Below are positions 25,666-34,699 of a stretch of DNA of 64,000 nucleotides, piece by piece. Each line of letters starts with the position of its first letter. The stretch's first letter is position 1. The stretch is from assembly GCF_000758525.1 (NCBI RefSeq), contig NZ_CP009241.1, positions 2,170,001-2,234,000 of the forward strand, in the 5' to 3' direction. This DNA comes from Paenibacillus sp. FSL H7-0357 (GTDB lineage Bacteria > Bacillota > Bacilli > Paenibacillales > Paenibacillaceae). Below the pieces are notes generated by a model. That model did not search any database, was not told where the DNA came from, and saw only the letters and a program-made list of their open reading frames with translations. Position numbers and translations under genes: made by a program.

Positions 25666-27603
25666 ATGTCAGTAAGTATCAAGCTACCGGACGGCTCGGT
25701 CCGGGAATACGCCGATGGCAGCAGCATCGATGATGTGGCCGCCTCCATTAGCAGCGGACTCCGCAAGAATGCCGCAGCGGGCAAAATGAACGGGATTGTC
25801 GTAGATTTGTCGACTCCACTGCAGGAAGACGCGCTGGTGGAAATTGTAACGCTGGATTCGCCGGAAGGCCTTGAAGTTATGCGCCACAGTACAGCCCACT
25901 TGATGGCCCAGGCGGTCAGACGTCTATTCGGCACAAAGAAAGTCAAGCTGGGAGTAGGTCCGGTAATTGAGGATGGCTTCTATTATGATATGGATCTGGA
26001 GCATCCGCTGAATCCTGAGGATCTGCTGAAGATCGAGAAGGAAATGGATCGCATCGTTTCCGAGAATCTGCCGATTGTACGCAAAGAAGTTAGCCGTAAG
26101 GAAGCCCTGGATCGCTTTGGCGAGCTGGGCGATCCTTACAAGCTGGAGCTGATCGAAGCGCTGCCTGAGGATAGCGTGATTACTATTTATGAGCAGGGCG
26201 AATTCTTTGACCTGTGCCGCGGCCCGCATCTGCCGTCGACTGCCAAGATCAAAGTGTTCAAGCTGATGAATGTGGCCGGTGCTTACTGGCGCGGCGACAG
26301 CAAGAACAAAATGCTTCAGCGCGTATACGGCACAGCCTGGCTTAAGAAAGCACAGCTGGACGAGCATCTGCATCTTCTGGAGGAAGCTAAGAAACGTGAC
26401 CACCGCAAGCTGGGCAAGGAGCTGGAGATCTTTACATTTAACCAGCTGGTTGGACAAGGTCTGCCGATCTGGCTGCCGAAGGGCGCTAAGCTGCGAAGCA
26501 TTCTGGAACGTTACATTGTGGATCTGGAAGCAAGCCTTGGCTATCAGCATGTATACACTCCGGTGCTGGGCAACGTAGAACTCTACAAAACTTCCGGCCA
26601 CTGGGAGCATTATCAGGAAGATATGTTCCCTAAGATGACAATTGACAACGAAGAATTTGTGCTTCGTCCGATGAACTGCCCGCATCACATGATGATCTAT
26701 AAGAGCTCGATGCACAGCTACCGTGATCTGCCGATCCGTATTGCCGAGCTTGGCATTCAGCACCGTTACGAAATGTCCGGCGCATTGACCGGTCTGCACC
26801 GTGTACGCTCCATGACCTTGAATGACTCCCATATTTTCTGCCGCCTGGACCAGATCAAGAGCGAGTTCACACGCGTGCTAGAGCTGATCAAGCAGGTGTA
26901 CAGCGATTTCGGGATTTCTGATTACCGGTTCCGGTTGTCCTACCGTGATCCTAAGGATACCGAGAAATATTTCCCTAACGATGAAATGTGGGAGACTGCT
27001 CAGCGGATGCTGCGCGAGGTTGTTGAAGAAGCGGGCCTGCCGTTCTTCGAAGCAGAGGGCGAAGCCGCCTTCTACGGTCCGAAGCTGGACGTTCAGATCA
27101 AAACAGTTCTGGGCAAGGAAGAAACATTGTCCACTGTGCAAATCGACTTCCTGCTGCCGGAACGCTTTGAGCTTGAATATGTAGGCGATGATGGTCAGAA
27201 ACATCGTCCGGTTGTGCTTCACCGCGGAATTCTCGGCACCATGGAGCGTTTCGTAGCGTTCCTTCTGGAGAATTTTGCCGGTTCGCTGCCGCTGTGGCTT
27301 TCCCCGCAGCAAGTGAAGATTATTCCGGTATCCTCTGCTTTTGACGAATATGCCAAAGAAGTGGAAGCGAAGCTGCTGAAGAGCGGCATCCGGGCTGAAG
27401 TGGATCTGCGCAACGAGAAGATGGGCTATAAGATCCGTGAAGCCCAGCTGGAAAAACTTCCTTATATGTTCGTCGTGGGAGAGAACGAGATGAACGCGGG
27501 ATCCGTCTCCATCCGCAAGCGGGGAGAAGGCGATATCGGCGCCCAGCCGCTGCAGGAAGTTATTGAGTCCCTTGCCAAAGAGATCGCCGAGCGTGTAATT
27601 TAG
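25666..27603 (+). CDS. thrS: Threonyl-tRNA synthetase
   Basis: 645 residues with TGS domain (1-65), editing domain ([16 protein letters not shown] and the later [12 protein letters not shown]), class II catalytic core (motif 2 region [27 protein letters not shown] zinc site; motif 3 [14 protein letters not shown]) and C-terminal anticodon-binding domain. The ATG at 25666 with AGGAGG at a 7-base spacing is chosen over an upstream in-frame ATG. It is regulated by the T-box immediately upstream. Confidence 0.97.
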   Translation: MSVSIKLPDGSVREYADGSSIDDVAASISSGLRKNAAAGKMNGIVVDLSTPLQEDALVEIVTLDSPEGLEVMRHSTAHLMAQAVRRLFGTKKVKLGVGPVIEDGFYYDMDLEHPLNPEDLLKIEKEMDRIVSENLPIVRKEVSRKEALDRFGELGDPYKLELIEALPEDSVITIYEQGEFFDLCRGPHLPSTAKIKVFKLMNVAGAYWRGDSKNKMLQRVYGTAWLKKAQLDEHLHLLEEAKKRDHRKLGKELEIFTFNQLVGQGLPIWLPKGAKLRSILERYIVDLEASLGYQHVYTPVLGNVELYKTSGHWEHYQEDMFPKMTIDNEEFVLRPMNCPHHMMIYKSSMHSYRDLPIRIAELGIQHRYEMSGALTGLHRVRSMTLNDSHIFCRLDQIKSEFTRVLELIKQVYSDFGISDYRFRLSYRDPKDTEKYFPNDEMWETAQRMLREVVEEAGLPFFEAEGEAAFYGPKLDVQIKTVLGKEETLSTVQIDFLLPERFELEYVGDDGQKHRPVVLHRGILGTMERFVAFLLENFAGSLPLWLSPQQVKIIPVSSAFDEYAKEVEAKLLKSGIRAEVDLRNEKMGYKIREAQLEKLPYMFVVGENEMNAGSVSIRKRGEGDIGAQPLQEVIESLAKEIAERVI

Positions 27604-27633
27604 TCACCTGATATGAACCTCTGTCATAGGCCC

Positions 27634-27671
27634 CATGAAGCCGGAACCTGGTGCTTCATGTATAAAATTTT
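27634..27671 (+). terminator. Possible terminator of thrS
   Basis: CATGAAGC/GCTTCATG stem followed by an A/T-rich but weak T tract. Confidence 0.5.
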
Positions 27672-27712
27672 GTGAAACGGGAAACCTTCGCTAATAGGGG
27701 GAGGTTTAACAA

Positions 27713-28567
27713 ATGAACAAAATGGGCTTATGTCAGAGGTTTTGGTGTCTATTCGTTACCATCGTGCTTATGCTGGCTGCTGCGGATATCTATCCGGATT
27801 ATGGACGCAAGTCGGTTGAGGCGAGCGGGACGGGAGACACTGCCAATCCGCTAAACGTCCGTACAACGGAGTCAGAGGCTTCTCAAAATACAAAGGATTC
27901 AGCTGTTTTTACAAGTGTTCGCAATACCAAGCCGTCAGAGGTGCTGGCTACCGGCCGCGTGATCCTGCATTCTCAGGAGACGATCTCCAGCGGAGCATCC
28001 TCACTCGGCGGCGCCTCAAGATCAACGCGCCCTGCCGCAACACAGGCGCCTCAGCCAGCGGAAGGAACGGAGGGCCGCAAGAAGACCAATGCTGCTTCCA
28101 AGCTGCCGGCCACCGTGCCTGTAGCCGCACCGGCGCCGGAGCAGATCATCACTTCGCTAAAGGTCATGGCAACCGGCTATACGGCCGGATTTGAGTCTAC
28201 AGGCAAAACCTCAAAGCATCCGCAATACGGGATCACGTATTCAGGTGTCAAGGTACGCAGGGACAAAAATGCCGTCTCCACCATCGCAGCGGACCCGAAG
28301 GTTCTGCCGCTGGGCAGCATCCTTTATATTCCGGGTTATGGCTACGCTGTTGTTGCAGATACCGGATCGGCGATTAAAGGACGGAAGATTGACTTATATT
28401 TTTCCACTACCAAGCAGGTGTATAAGGAGTGGGGCAAAAAAACAGTTGTGGTCCAGCTCATCAAACGCGGTAACGGGAAATGCACGGAGAGCATGCTGAA
28501 GAGTCTCAGCCGGGCGATCCAGACATACAAGACCGTTCCGCAAGACCTGCTGGAGGAAATCGTTTAA
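27713..28567 (+). CDS. Secreted 3D-domain protein (probable peptidoglycan-acting)
   Basis: 284 residues: an N-terminal membrane helix/signal (about 8-28), a Ser/Thr/Ala/Pro-rich low-complexity region to about 145, then a 3D (triple Asp) domain. The three acidic positions lie in [30 protein letters not shown] and KGRKIDLYF. This double-psi barrel domain is shared with MltA-type lytic transglycosylases and the YocH/YuiC group, so cell-wall cleavage is likely. There is no LysM or SH3 wall-binding domain. GGGGGAGG precedes the ATG. Confidence 0.85.
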   Translation: MNKMGLCQRFWCLFVTIVLMLAAADIYPDYGRKSVEASGTGDTANPLNVRTTESEASQNTKDSAVFTSVRNTKPSEVLATGRVILHSQETISSGASSLGGASRSTRPAATQAPQPAEGTEGRKKTNAASKLPATVPVAAPAPEQIITSLKVMATGYTAGFESTGKTSKHPQYGITYSGVKVRRDKNAVSTIAADPKVLPLGSILYIPGYGYAVVADTGSAIKGRKIDLYFSTTKQVYKEWGKKTVVVQLIKRGNGKCTESMLKSLSRAIQTYKTVPQDLLEEIV

Positions 28568-28592
28568 ACGCAATTACGGATGTTAGGCAGTT

Positions 28593-28623
28593 TGAATTCT
28601 TTTTCACTTGGGTATGCATAATA
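28593..28623 (+). promoter_or_regulatory. Sigma-G/sigma-F-like forespore promoter
   Basis: TGAATT (28593-28598), 18-bp spacer, CATAATA (28617-28623), close to the forespore consensus TGAATA-N17/18-CATAMTA. Located 71 bp before a small SASP-like gene. Confidence 0.6.
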
Positions 28624-28693
28624 CAGCCCGTCACTTCCCATAATACGGACTGGGGCAAAACACTTGCCTCTTCCGAAAAGGGAGGTGAATTCC

Positions 28694-28834
28694 GTGGCTA
28701 AAAAACCAAAGGTACAAGAAAACTACAAAACACCGAATGAAAAATACAATGCTGAGTTTGCTGTCGAGAATGACGGCGCAACAAAGCAAAGCAACAACAC
28801 GTTGTCCAAACCGGTCCAAAAACCGCAGCAGTAA
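28694..28834 (+). CDS. Small Gln/Asn/Lys-rich protein, possibly gamma-type SASP-like
   Basis: 46 residues from a GTG with GGGAGGTG 7 bases upstream: MAKKPKVQENYKTPNEKYN, then AEFAVENDGATKQSNN and a KPVQKPQQ tail. Composition (Lys, Asn, Gln; no Cys or Trp) and the YNAEFAVEN-KQSN core recall the EFASET-KQN repeats of gamma-type small acid-soluble spore proteins, amino-acid reserves of spores. The sigma-G-like promoter upstream and a strong terminator downstream support a real forespore gene. The family assignment is inference. Confidence 0.68.
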   Translation: MAKKPKVQENYKTPNEKYNAEFAVENDGATKQSNNTLSKPVQKPQQ

Positions 28835-28877
28835 TGCGGTGATGGACTCTGGGTTGCATCTAAAAGCAATGAAGCAG

Positions 28878-28923
28878 GCTGTCCCGATCACGCTCATATT
28901 GAGCTGAGGGGCAGCTTTTTTTT
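28878..28923 (+). terminator. Terminator of the SASP-like gene
   Basis: GCTGTCCC/GGGGCAGC stem enclosing GCTCA-tat-TGAGC, with eight T. Confidence 0.88.
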
Positions 28924-29110
28924 GCGGCTTTAAAGAGTAGCCATTGAAATAATCCATGAAATTTCTTACTATTAATACCAATGGACTCCGTCCAGAGACT
29001 GAGGCTTATTTACTTCTCGCGCCGCTGTTCCCCGCACCAGTATTCCTGTAGACTAAGGCTATAAGAAACGGATCACATGATTGCTATAACAACTAAAGGG
29101 GAAATGGATT

Positions 29111-30199
29111 ATGAAAAGAAGGTTCACCAGCCAGGTACTTGGCGGTCTGATCCTGATTGGACTCGGCGCAGTGTTCCTGCTGAGGCAGATGGGTTATACC
29201 GATTTCAGCATAGGATCACTAATTTCTGACTACTGGCCGGTTATTCTCATTTATATGGGTGTGCAGCGTTTACTATCCACCGACGACCATCAATCTAAAT
29301 TTTCATCAGCGCTTGGCGGATTTTTCTTTCTGGCGCTCGGGGTCTTTTTTCTGGGGCGCAACTTGGACTGGTTCGATGTTTCAGCAGGCGACTTCTTTAA
29401 ATTGCTGATACCCGTCATGCTGATCGGCGGAGGACTGTTTGTGATCTTCAAGCCGCGCAATGCTACACCACCGGTACCTCCCGTTCCGCCAGCACCGCCA
29501 GCGCCGCCAAGCTTCTACCCGCCGGGCCAGGGTTCACCGGATGCCCCGCCTCCAAAGCCGCTGGAATCGACGCTGGATGAGCAGTTTGAGCAGAAGTTCG
29601 GCAAACCTGCCGGAGAGCGTGACTGGAATGAATATTTAAATAAAGACACTAATGAAGAAGAGATTGACCCTAAGGATGGCCGTTTTCAATCGGCTGCGGA
29701 ATCGCGCTGGCAGGAGAACCGGGAACGTCATGAACGCAGACGGCAGGAGCGCCAGGACCGGCATGCCCGTAGACACGGCGAGTGGCATGAGGAGTTTCAC
29801 CAGACAGAGGATCATAAGGAAACGACGAACCGGTCTGCTTTTATCGGAGATGTCCATATGGGACGTGAGCATTTTCAATTGAAGCATACCAACGTTTCGC
29901 AATTTATCGGTGACACGGTGCTGGACCTGACCAATGCGCAAATTCCTTACGGGGAGACGAAGATTAATATTTCCGCGTTTGTCGGCGACATCAAAGTGTA
30001 TATTCCGGATGATATGAATCTTGGGGTATCTGTGACCAGCAGTTCCTTTATCGGTGACATGCAGGTACTGGAGCAGTCGCGCAGCGGGTTTATGAGCAAT
30101 GTGCAGTGCAAGACACCTTATTACAAGGAAGCAGGCAAAAAGGTCCGTATTAACGTGAGTGCTTTCATCGGCGACATTAAAGTCAAAACGGTAGGTTAA
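29111..30199 (+). CDS. liaF: LiaF-like membrane regulator of envelope stress
   Basis: 362 residues: four hydrophobic segments in the first 120 (LiaI/LiaF-type N-terminus), a Pro-rich patch (PPVPPVPPAPPAPP), a highly charged Arg/His/Glu linker (about 175-240), then the LiaF C-terminal beta domain. That domain carries repeating FIGD motifs (AFIGDVHMG, QFIGDTVLD, AFVGDIKVYIPDD, SFIGDMQVL, AFIGDIKV). In Bacillus LiaF holds the LiaSR two-component system inactive until wall antibiotics act. It is the first gene of a three-gene operon, with liaS 2 bases later. Confidence 0.9.
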   Translation: MKRRFTSQVLGGLILIGLGAVFLLRQMGYTDFSIGSLISDYWPVILIYMGVQRLLSTDDHQSKFSSALGGFFFLALGVFFLGRNLDWFDVSAGDFFKLLIPVMLIGGGLFVIFKPRNATPPVPPVPPAPPAPPSFYPPGQGSPDAPPPKPLESTLDEQFEQKFGKPAGERDWNEYLNKDTNEEEIDPKDGRFQSAAESRWQENRERHERRRQERQDRHARRHGEWHEEFHQTEDHKETTNRSAFIGDVHMGREHFQLKHTNVSQFIGDTVLDLTNAQIPYGETKINISAFVGDIKVYIPDDMNLGVSVTSSSFIGDMQVLEQSRSGFMSNVQCKTPYYKEAGKKVRINVSAFIGDIKVKTVG

Positions 30200-30201
30200 G
30201 G

Positions 30202-31239
30202 ATGGGGACGATCTTTAGCAATACCAAATGGATGCTGCTCGTTTATTTCCTGCTCAGCGGAGGTTTGGCTGCCGGACTTGTGTATGCCGGAACATGCTTG
30301 GGCTATATCGAAGTTGTAGATTACCGCATGTGGGTGTACCTGTGTGTTGGGATTGTACTGTTCACCGTGGTTATCGGCTATGTGGCGGGACAGCGGATTC
30401 AGCGCCGGATCGATCATCTGGATCTGAACATGCTGCAGGTGGCTAAAGGCAATCTGTCTGTACGGATGCCTGAAAGTGATGATCAGTCCTTTGCGCGTGT
30501 CTACCATGAATTCAACATTATGATGGACACCGTGGAGAACAAGATGCAATTGCTGCAGCGGCTCGGGGAACAGGAAGTGATTGAAAAAGAAAAGGCGGCG
30601 GAGAGCGCGGTACTGGAAGAGCGGAGGCGAATGGCCCGGGATCTGCATGATACGGTGAGCCAGCAGCTTTTTGCGATTCATATGTCCGCTTCTTCGCTGC
30701 CTAAAGTTCTGGAACGCAATGAAGAGCAGGGCCAGATAGTGATGAACCAGTTAATTACGATGTCCCAAATGGCGCAAAAGCAGATGAGAGCGCTGATTGC
30801 GCAGCTGCGTCCGGTGGAACTGGAAGGCCGTAATCTGTTTGAGGCGCTGGAGAAATGGTTTCCGGACTATTGCCGCCAGAATGGGCTTAAAGGCGTGAAG
30901 GAGCTTGAACTGCAGGGCGAATTGTCGGAAGCGATCGAGCATCAGCTGTTCCTGATTATTCAGGAGTCGATGGCCAATATCGTCAAACATGCAGGAGCAA
31001 GGGTGGTCAGCCTGTCGTTGCGCGAAGTGCCGAGGCAGGTCGTACTGAGCATCAGCGATGACGGTCAGGGCTTTGAGCATGTGCAGCACAAGCAGGGGTC
31101 CTACGGGCTCACCACGATGCGCGAGCGTGCGGAAAAGCTTGGCGGCCAAGTGGAAATTATCAGCCGAAAGGGAGCGGGAACGACGATCCGCGTACATATT
31201 CCAAAGTTTGTGCAGGGCTATCAGGAACAGGGGGAGTAA
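30202..31239 (+). CDS. liaS: LiaS-type sensor histidine kinase
   Basis: 345 residues: two membrane helices (about 10-30 and 46-64), a HAMP linker, a HisKA_3 dimerisation box with the phosphorylated His in RRMARDLHDTVSQQLFAIH, and an HATPase domain (NIVKHAGA, DDGQGFEHVQ, GSYGLTTMRERAEKLGG). The very short extracytoplasmic loop marks an intramembrane-sensing kinase. It phosphorylates the adjacent LiaR; the start is 2 bases after liaF. Confidence 0.92.
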   Translation: MGTIFSNTKWMLLVYFLLSGGLAAGLVYAGTCLGYIEVVDYRMWVYLCVGIVLFTVVIGYVAGQRIQRRIDHLDLNMLQVAKGNLSVRMPESDDQSFARVYHEFNIMMDTVENKMQLLQRLGEQEVIEKEKAAESAVLEERRRMARDLHDTVSQQLFAIHMSASSLPKVLERNEEQGQIVMNQLITMSQMAQKQMRALIAQLRPVELEGRNLFEALEKWFPDYCRQNGLKGVKELELQGELSEAIEHQLFLIIQESMANIVKHAGARVVSLSLREVPRQVVLSISDDGQGFEHVQHKQGSYGLTTMRERAEKLGGQVEIISRKGAGTTIRVHIPKFVQGYQEQGE

Positions 31240-31242
31240 AAC

Positions 31243-31896
31243 ATGAGTCTTATAAAAGTGCTGCTTGTGGATGATCATGATATGGTGCGGATGGGGCTCA
31301 AAACGTATCTGATGCTGGAGCCCAGTTTCGAGGTTATCGGCGAAGCGGCGAATGGCCAGGAAGCGCTGGAAATGCTGAAAGCCGGCGGACAGGACGGTCT
31401 GCCTGATCTCGTGCTGATGGATCTGATGATGCCGGTGATGAACGGTGCCGAAACGACGAGGGCCGTCCTATCCGAATTCCCCGGGCTTAAAATTGTCATC
31501 CTCACCAGCTTCCTGGAAGATGATCTGGTCGTAGACGCCATTGAAGCCGGAGCTGTCAGCTACGTGCTCAAAACTGTCTCGGCCGAGGAACTGATCTACG
31601 CGCTGCAAGGAGCGTACCGCGGGATGCCGGTCATGACCGGCGATGTCTCACAGGCGCTGACCCGCGGCATCCGCCAGCGGACTGTACAGGGGGATTCCTC
31701 CGGCCTAACCGAGCGTGAGAAGGAAGTGCTGCTGCTTATTGCCGAAGGCAAAACCAACAAGGACATCGGCGAGGAGCTGCATATCAGCATCAAGACGGTG
31801 AAGACACATGTCAGCAACCTGTTGATGAAATGCGAACTGGACGACCGCACACAGCTGGCGATTTACGCCCACCGCAAGGGCTGGGCGCAGGGATAA
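31243..31896 (+). CDS. liaR: LiaR-type response regulator (NarL family)
   Basis: 217 residues: receiver domain with acidic pair DDH, phosphoacceptor Asp in LVLMDLMMPVMNG, conserved Thr/Ser and Lys (YVLKTVSA). The LuxR-type helix-turn-helix is LTEREKEVLLLIAEGKTNKD followed by ISIKTVKTHVSNLL. It should activate envelope-stress genes. The start is 4 bases after liaS. Confidence 0.93.
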   Translation: MSLIKVLLVDDHDMVRMGLKTYLMLEPSFEVIGEAANGQEALEMLKAGGQDGLPDLVLMDLMMPVMNGAETTRAVLSEFPGLKIVILTSFLEDDLVVDAIEAGAVSYVLKTVSAEELIYALQGAYRGMPVMTGDVSQALTRGIRQRTVQGDSSGLTEREKEVLLLIAEGKTNKDIGEELHISIKTVKTHVSNLLMKCELDDRTQLAIYAHRKGWAQG

Positions 31897-32003
31897 AGGA
31901 AATGGATTCATTACAAATGGTTTTATAGGAATCTATCAGTAAATAGGACCTGACTATTTACTGGATGGCAGAATGAAGCTTGATCATAATAAGATGTTGT
32001 TAG

Positions 32004-32040
32004 AGGCCGGCGCGGCAATGTGCGCGCGGGCCTTTTTGTT
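32004..32040 (+). terminator. Terminator of the lia operon
   Basis: AGGCC..CGCG/CGCG..GGCCT stem then TTTTTG. The remaining ~190 bp to htrA is A/T-rich, with no clear promoter match and no gene. Confidence 0.82.
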
Positions 32041-32232
32041 TTTGTAAATCCTGAAGTTACAGATACAACAGCGTTGGTTGTTATTCCTCTGCTACGATGT
32101 CTGAACCCTATTATCTTTTATCTCCGCTTAAATTGTTTTTAATGTGACCTTAAGGTTTAAAGTACAAAATAAGAACAAGAGAACAACACAATACTCCTTG
32201 TCGAACAGGCAAGGCACGGGAGGAACGTAAAC

Positions 32233-33885
32233 ATGGACGATAACAAAAACAACTTCAATCGTGATAATGAACCTTCACCGGATCGGGAATGGGATAATAC
32301 TAAGAACAATGACAGCAGCAATGATAACCAATCAACCGATTCAGGATCCTCATACTACTATTCCTATGGACCTTTTAAATCTTTGAACAAAGACGAGATG
32401 AATCCGGATGATGTACAGCATTACAACCGGATGGAGTCGGAGCGGGTAGAGGTCACTCCTCCGCAGCCGATCAAACCGGCCCCTTACAGCACTTCACTTC
32501 GCACTACCGGAAATGACGGCGGTGGACGTGGCGGCAATGGCGGCAACGGTTCGGATGGCGGCAACGGCTGGCAGTATAACCGCAAGCCCCAGAGACCGGT
32601 AAAAACCGCCTTGATTTCTTTCCTCGCCGGGATGGTCGTGCTGTCAGGCTCGATGTTCATGGCAGACCGCGGTAACTGGTTCACAGGTGGTGAACAGGCG
32701 GCAACAGCTACAGTGGCCAGCCCGGCAGCCAAGACGGCAGTCGGCAATGCCAATATTACTCCTTCGACGTCCACCACGGCACTTGTTACCGGATCAGGTG
32801 ATGTGTCGAGTGTAGTAGATGGAGTTGGACCGGCAGTCGTCAAAATCGAGACATTGGTCAAAACAGGCTCTGGCAGAAGCTCAACCAATCCAAACACGAG
32901 CGATCCGTTCTCACAATTTTTCTTCGGTGATCAATTCGGAGGCAGTGGATCTTCCGGGACGGACCAGAATTCCCAGTCGGAACCAGAGTCGGATTCATCC
33001 CAGCTAACTCCTTACGGTATTGGAACAGGCTTCATTTATGATTCGGCCGGATATATACTGACTAACCAGCATGTTGTTGATAATGCAGATGTTATTCAAG
33101 TAACTGTTGATGGAACCACCAAACCTTATGAGGCGAAACTGCTCGGCGCCAGCAAAGATCTGGATTTGGCAGTGCTGAAGATCGAAGGGGCAGACTTCCC
33201 TACAGTGGCTCTTGGAGATTCAGACAGCATCAAGGTAGGCTCTGAAGTTGTCGCGATCGGCAACCCGCAAGGTTTTGATCATACAGTCACTGCTGGTGTG
33301 CTGAGTGCGAAGGACCGCAGCATTGATATTAACGAAGAAGACGGCAGCGGGACACGCAATTACAAAAACCTGCTTCAAACCGATGCATCGATCAACCCTG
33401 GTAACTCCGGCGGACCGCTGCTTAACATGAGCGGCCAGGTTATCGGAATGAACGTTGCCGTAAGCACGCAGTCTCAAGGTATCGGATTTGCCATTGCGGT
33501 CAACACCATCAAAGAGGTAGTAGACAAACTTGAAGCCAACCAGGAAATTCCGAAAGAACCTGTTCCATTTATCGGTGCCTCGCTCATGACCATTACAGAT
33601 GAAGTGGCGAAACAAATGGGCACTGACATCAAAGAAGGATCTGTAGTTGCTGAGATTGTCTTTAAATCACCGGCTTATTCCGCCGACCTGCGTCCTTATG
33701 ACATCATTACAGGTGTGAACGGAACGAAATATGCAACCAGCCAGGATCTGATTACTTATATCCAATCCTTGAAGGTTGGAGATAAGGTCACCATGAATGT
33801 GGTCCGTGACGGCAAAACGCTGGAGCTTCCGGTTACCATCGGCAACAAAAATGATTTTGACACCACCAAAACTCAGAAGCAGTAA
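32233..33885 (+). CDS. HtrA/DegP-like membrane-anchored serine protease
   Basis: 550 residues: a long Asn/Asp/Gly-rich cytoplasmic tail (1-115) with a GGG-rich patch, one membrane helix (ALISFLAGMVVLSGSMF), an S1C protease domain with triad His (LTNQHVVDNA), Asp (DLDLAVLKIEG) and Ser (NPGNSGGPLL), and one C-terminal PDZ domain (about 440-540). It degrades misfolded exported proteins at the outer membrane face. It lies between the lia operon and an OmpR-type two-component pair, consistent with an envelope-quality-control block. B. subtilis HtrA, HtrB and YyxA paralogues cannot be told apart by eye. Confidence 0.92.
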   Translation: MDDNKNNFNRDNEPSPDREWDNTKNNDSSNDNQSTDSGSSYYYSYGPFKSLNKDEMNPDDVQHYNRMESERVEVTPPQPIKPAPYSTSLRTTGNDGGGRGGNGGNGSDGGNGWQYNRKPQRPVKTALISFLAGMVVLSGSMFMADRGNWFTGGEQAATATVASPAAKTAVGNANITPSTSTTALVTGSGDVSSVVDGVGPAVVKIETLVKTGSGRSSTNPNTSDPFSQFFFGDQFGGSGSSGTDQNSQSEPESDSSQLTPYGIGTGFIYDSAGYILTNQHVVDNADVIQVTVDGTTKPYEAKLLGASKDLDLAVLKIEGADFPTVALGDSDSIKVGSEVVAIGNPQGFDHTVTAGVLSAKDRSIDINEEDGSGTRNYKNLLQTDASINPGNSGGPLLNMSGQVIGMNVAVSTQSQGIGFAIAVNTIKEVVDKLEANQEIPKEPVPFIGASLMTITDEVAKQMGTDIKEGSVVAEIVFKSPAYSADLRPYDIITGVNGTKYATSQDLITYIQSLKVGDKVTMNVVRDGKTLELPVTIGNKNDFDTTKTQKQ

Positions 33886-33910
33886 ATACACCGGACGGTA
33901 AAGTGAACAG

Positions 33911-33936
33911 CGGAAGGGGGAACCCTTCCGTTTTTG
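33911..33936 (+). terminator. Terminator of the htrA-like gene
   Basis: CGGAAGGG/CCCTTCCG with a 4-base loop, then TTTTTG. Confidence 0.88.
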
Positions 33937-34007
33937 CTGCACAGGGCGCTGGGCCGCGCATTCATGCTACAATAGAGATAAACGATTTAGACAATGGGGG
34001 CTGCTTG

Positions 34008-34697
34008 ATGCGACCGAATATTCTAATTATTGATGACGATGAAAAAATTATTTCCATGCTGCGCCGTGGTCTTGCCTTTGAGGGTTATGATGTTAAAACT
34101 GCGGCTAATGGGGCCGATGGACTGCGTGCTGTTCTGAACAGCGATCCCGATGTAGTCATACTCGATGTGATGATGCCGCAGGTAGACGGCTTTGAGGTCT
34201 GCCGTCGTTTGCGGGAAGGCGGAAGCAATGTGCCTGTACTGATGCTGACAGCCAAGGATGAAATCGAACACCGGGTCAAAGGGCTGGATCTCGGAGCAGA
34301 TGATTATCTGGTAAAGCCTTTTGCGCTGGAGGAGCTGCTGGCCCGGGTGCGCGCACTGCTTCGCCGTAAGAGCGAGCAGGGAGGCGGCACAGATCAGGCA
34401 GTGTCGTATGAGGATATTACGCTGGATGTGGACTCGCGTGAAGTGACTCGCGCCGGCAAACGTCTGGAGCTGACGGCCAAGGAGTTTGAACTGCTGCATT
34501 TGTTCATGCAGAATCCGAAGCGCGTATTGTCACGTGACCTGATTATGGATAAAATTTGGGGCTATGATTACAGCGGGGAGTCCAATGTGCTTGAGGTCTA
34601 TATTGCCATGCTGCGCCAGAAGACGGAGGAGCACGGCGGCAAACGTTTGATCCAGACGATCCGGGGAGCCGGTTACATTCTAAGAGGTGACAATTAA
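34008..34697 (+). CDS. OmpR-family response regulator
   Basis: 229 residues: receiver with DDD, phosphoacceptor Asp in VVILDVMMPQVDG, LTAKD and the KPF lysine. The C-terminal winged helix (LTAKEFELLHLFMQNPKRVL, then IRGAGYIL) binds DNA. The frame continues upstream to 33903, but the ATG at 34008 after a GGGGG site gives the canonical PNILIIDDD N-terminus. It is separated from its kinase by 2 bases and lies downstream of the htrA terminator, so it has its own promoter. Resembles ArlR/CssR-type regulators. Confidence 0.93.
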   Translation: MRPNILIIDDDEKIISMLRRGLAFEGYDVKTAANGADGLRAVLNSDPDVVILDVMMPQVDGFEVCRRLREGGSNVPVLMLTAKDEIEHRVKGLDLGADDYLVKPFALEELLARVRALLRRKSEQGGGTDQAVSYEDITLDVDSREVTRAGKRLELTAKEFELLHLFMQNPKRVLSRDLIMDKIWGYDYSGESNVLEVYIAMLRQKTEEHGGKRLIQTIRGAGYILRGDN

Positions 34698-34699
34698 AC

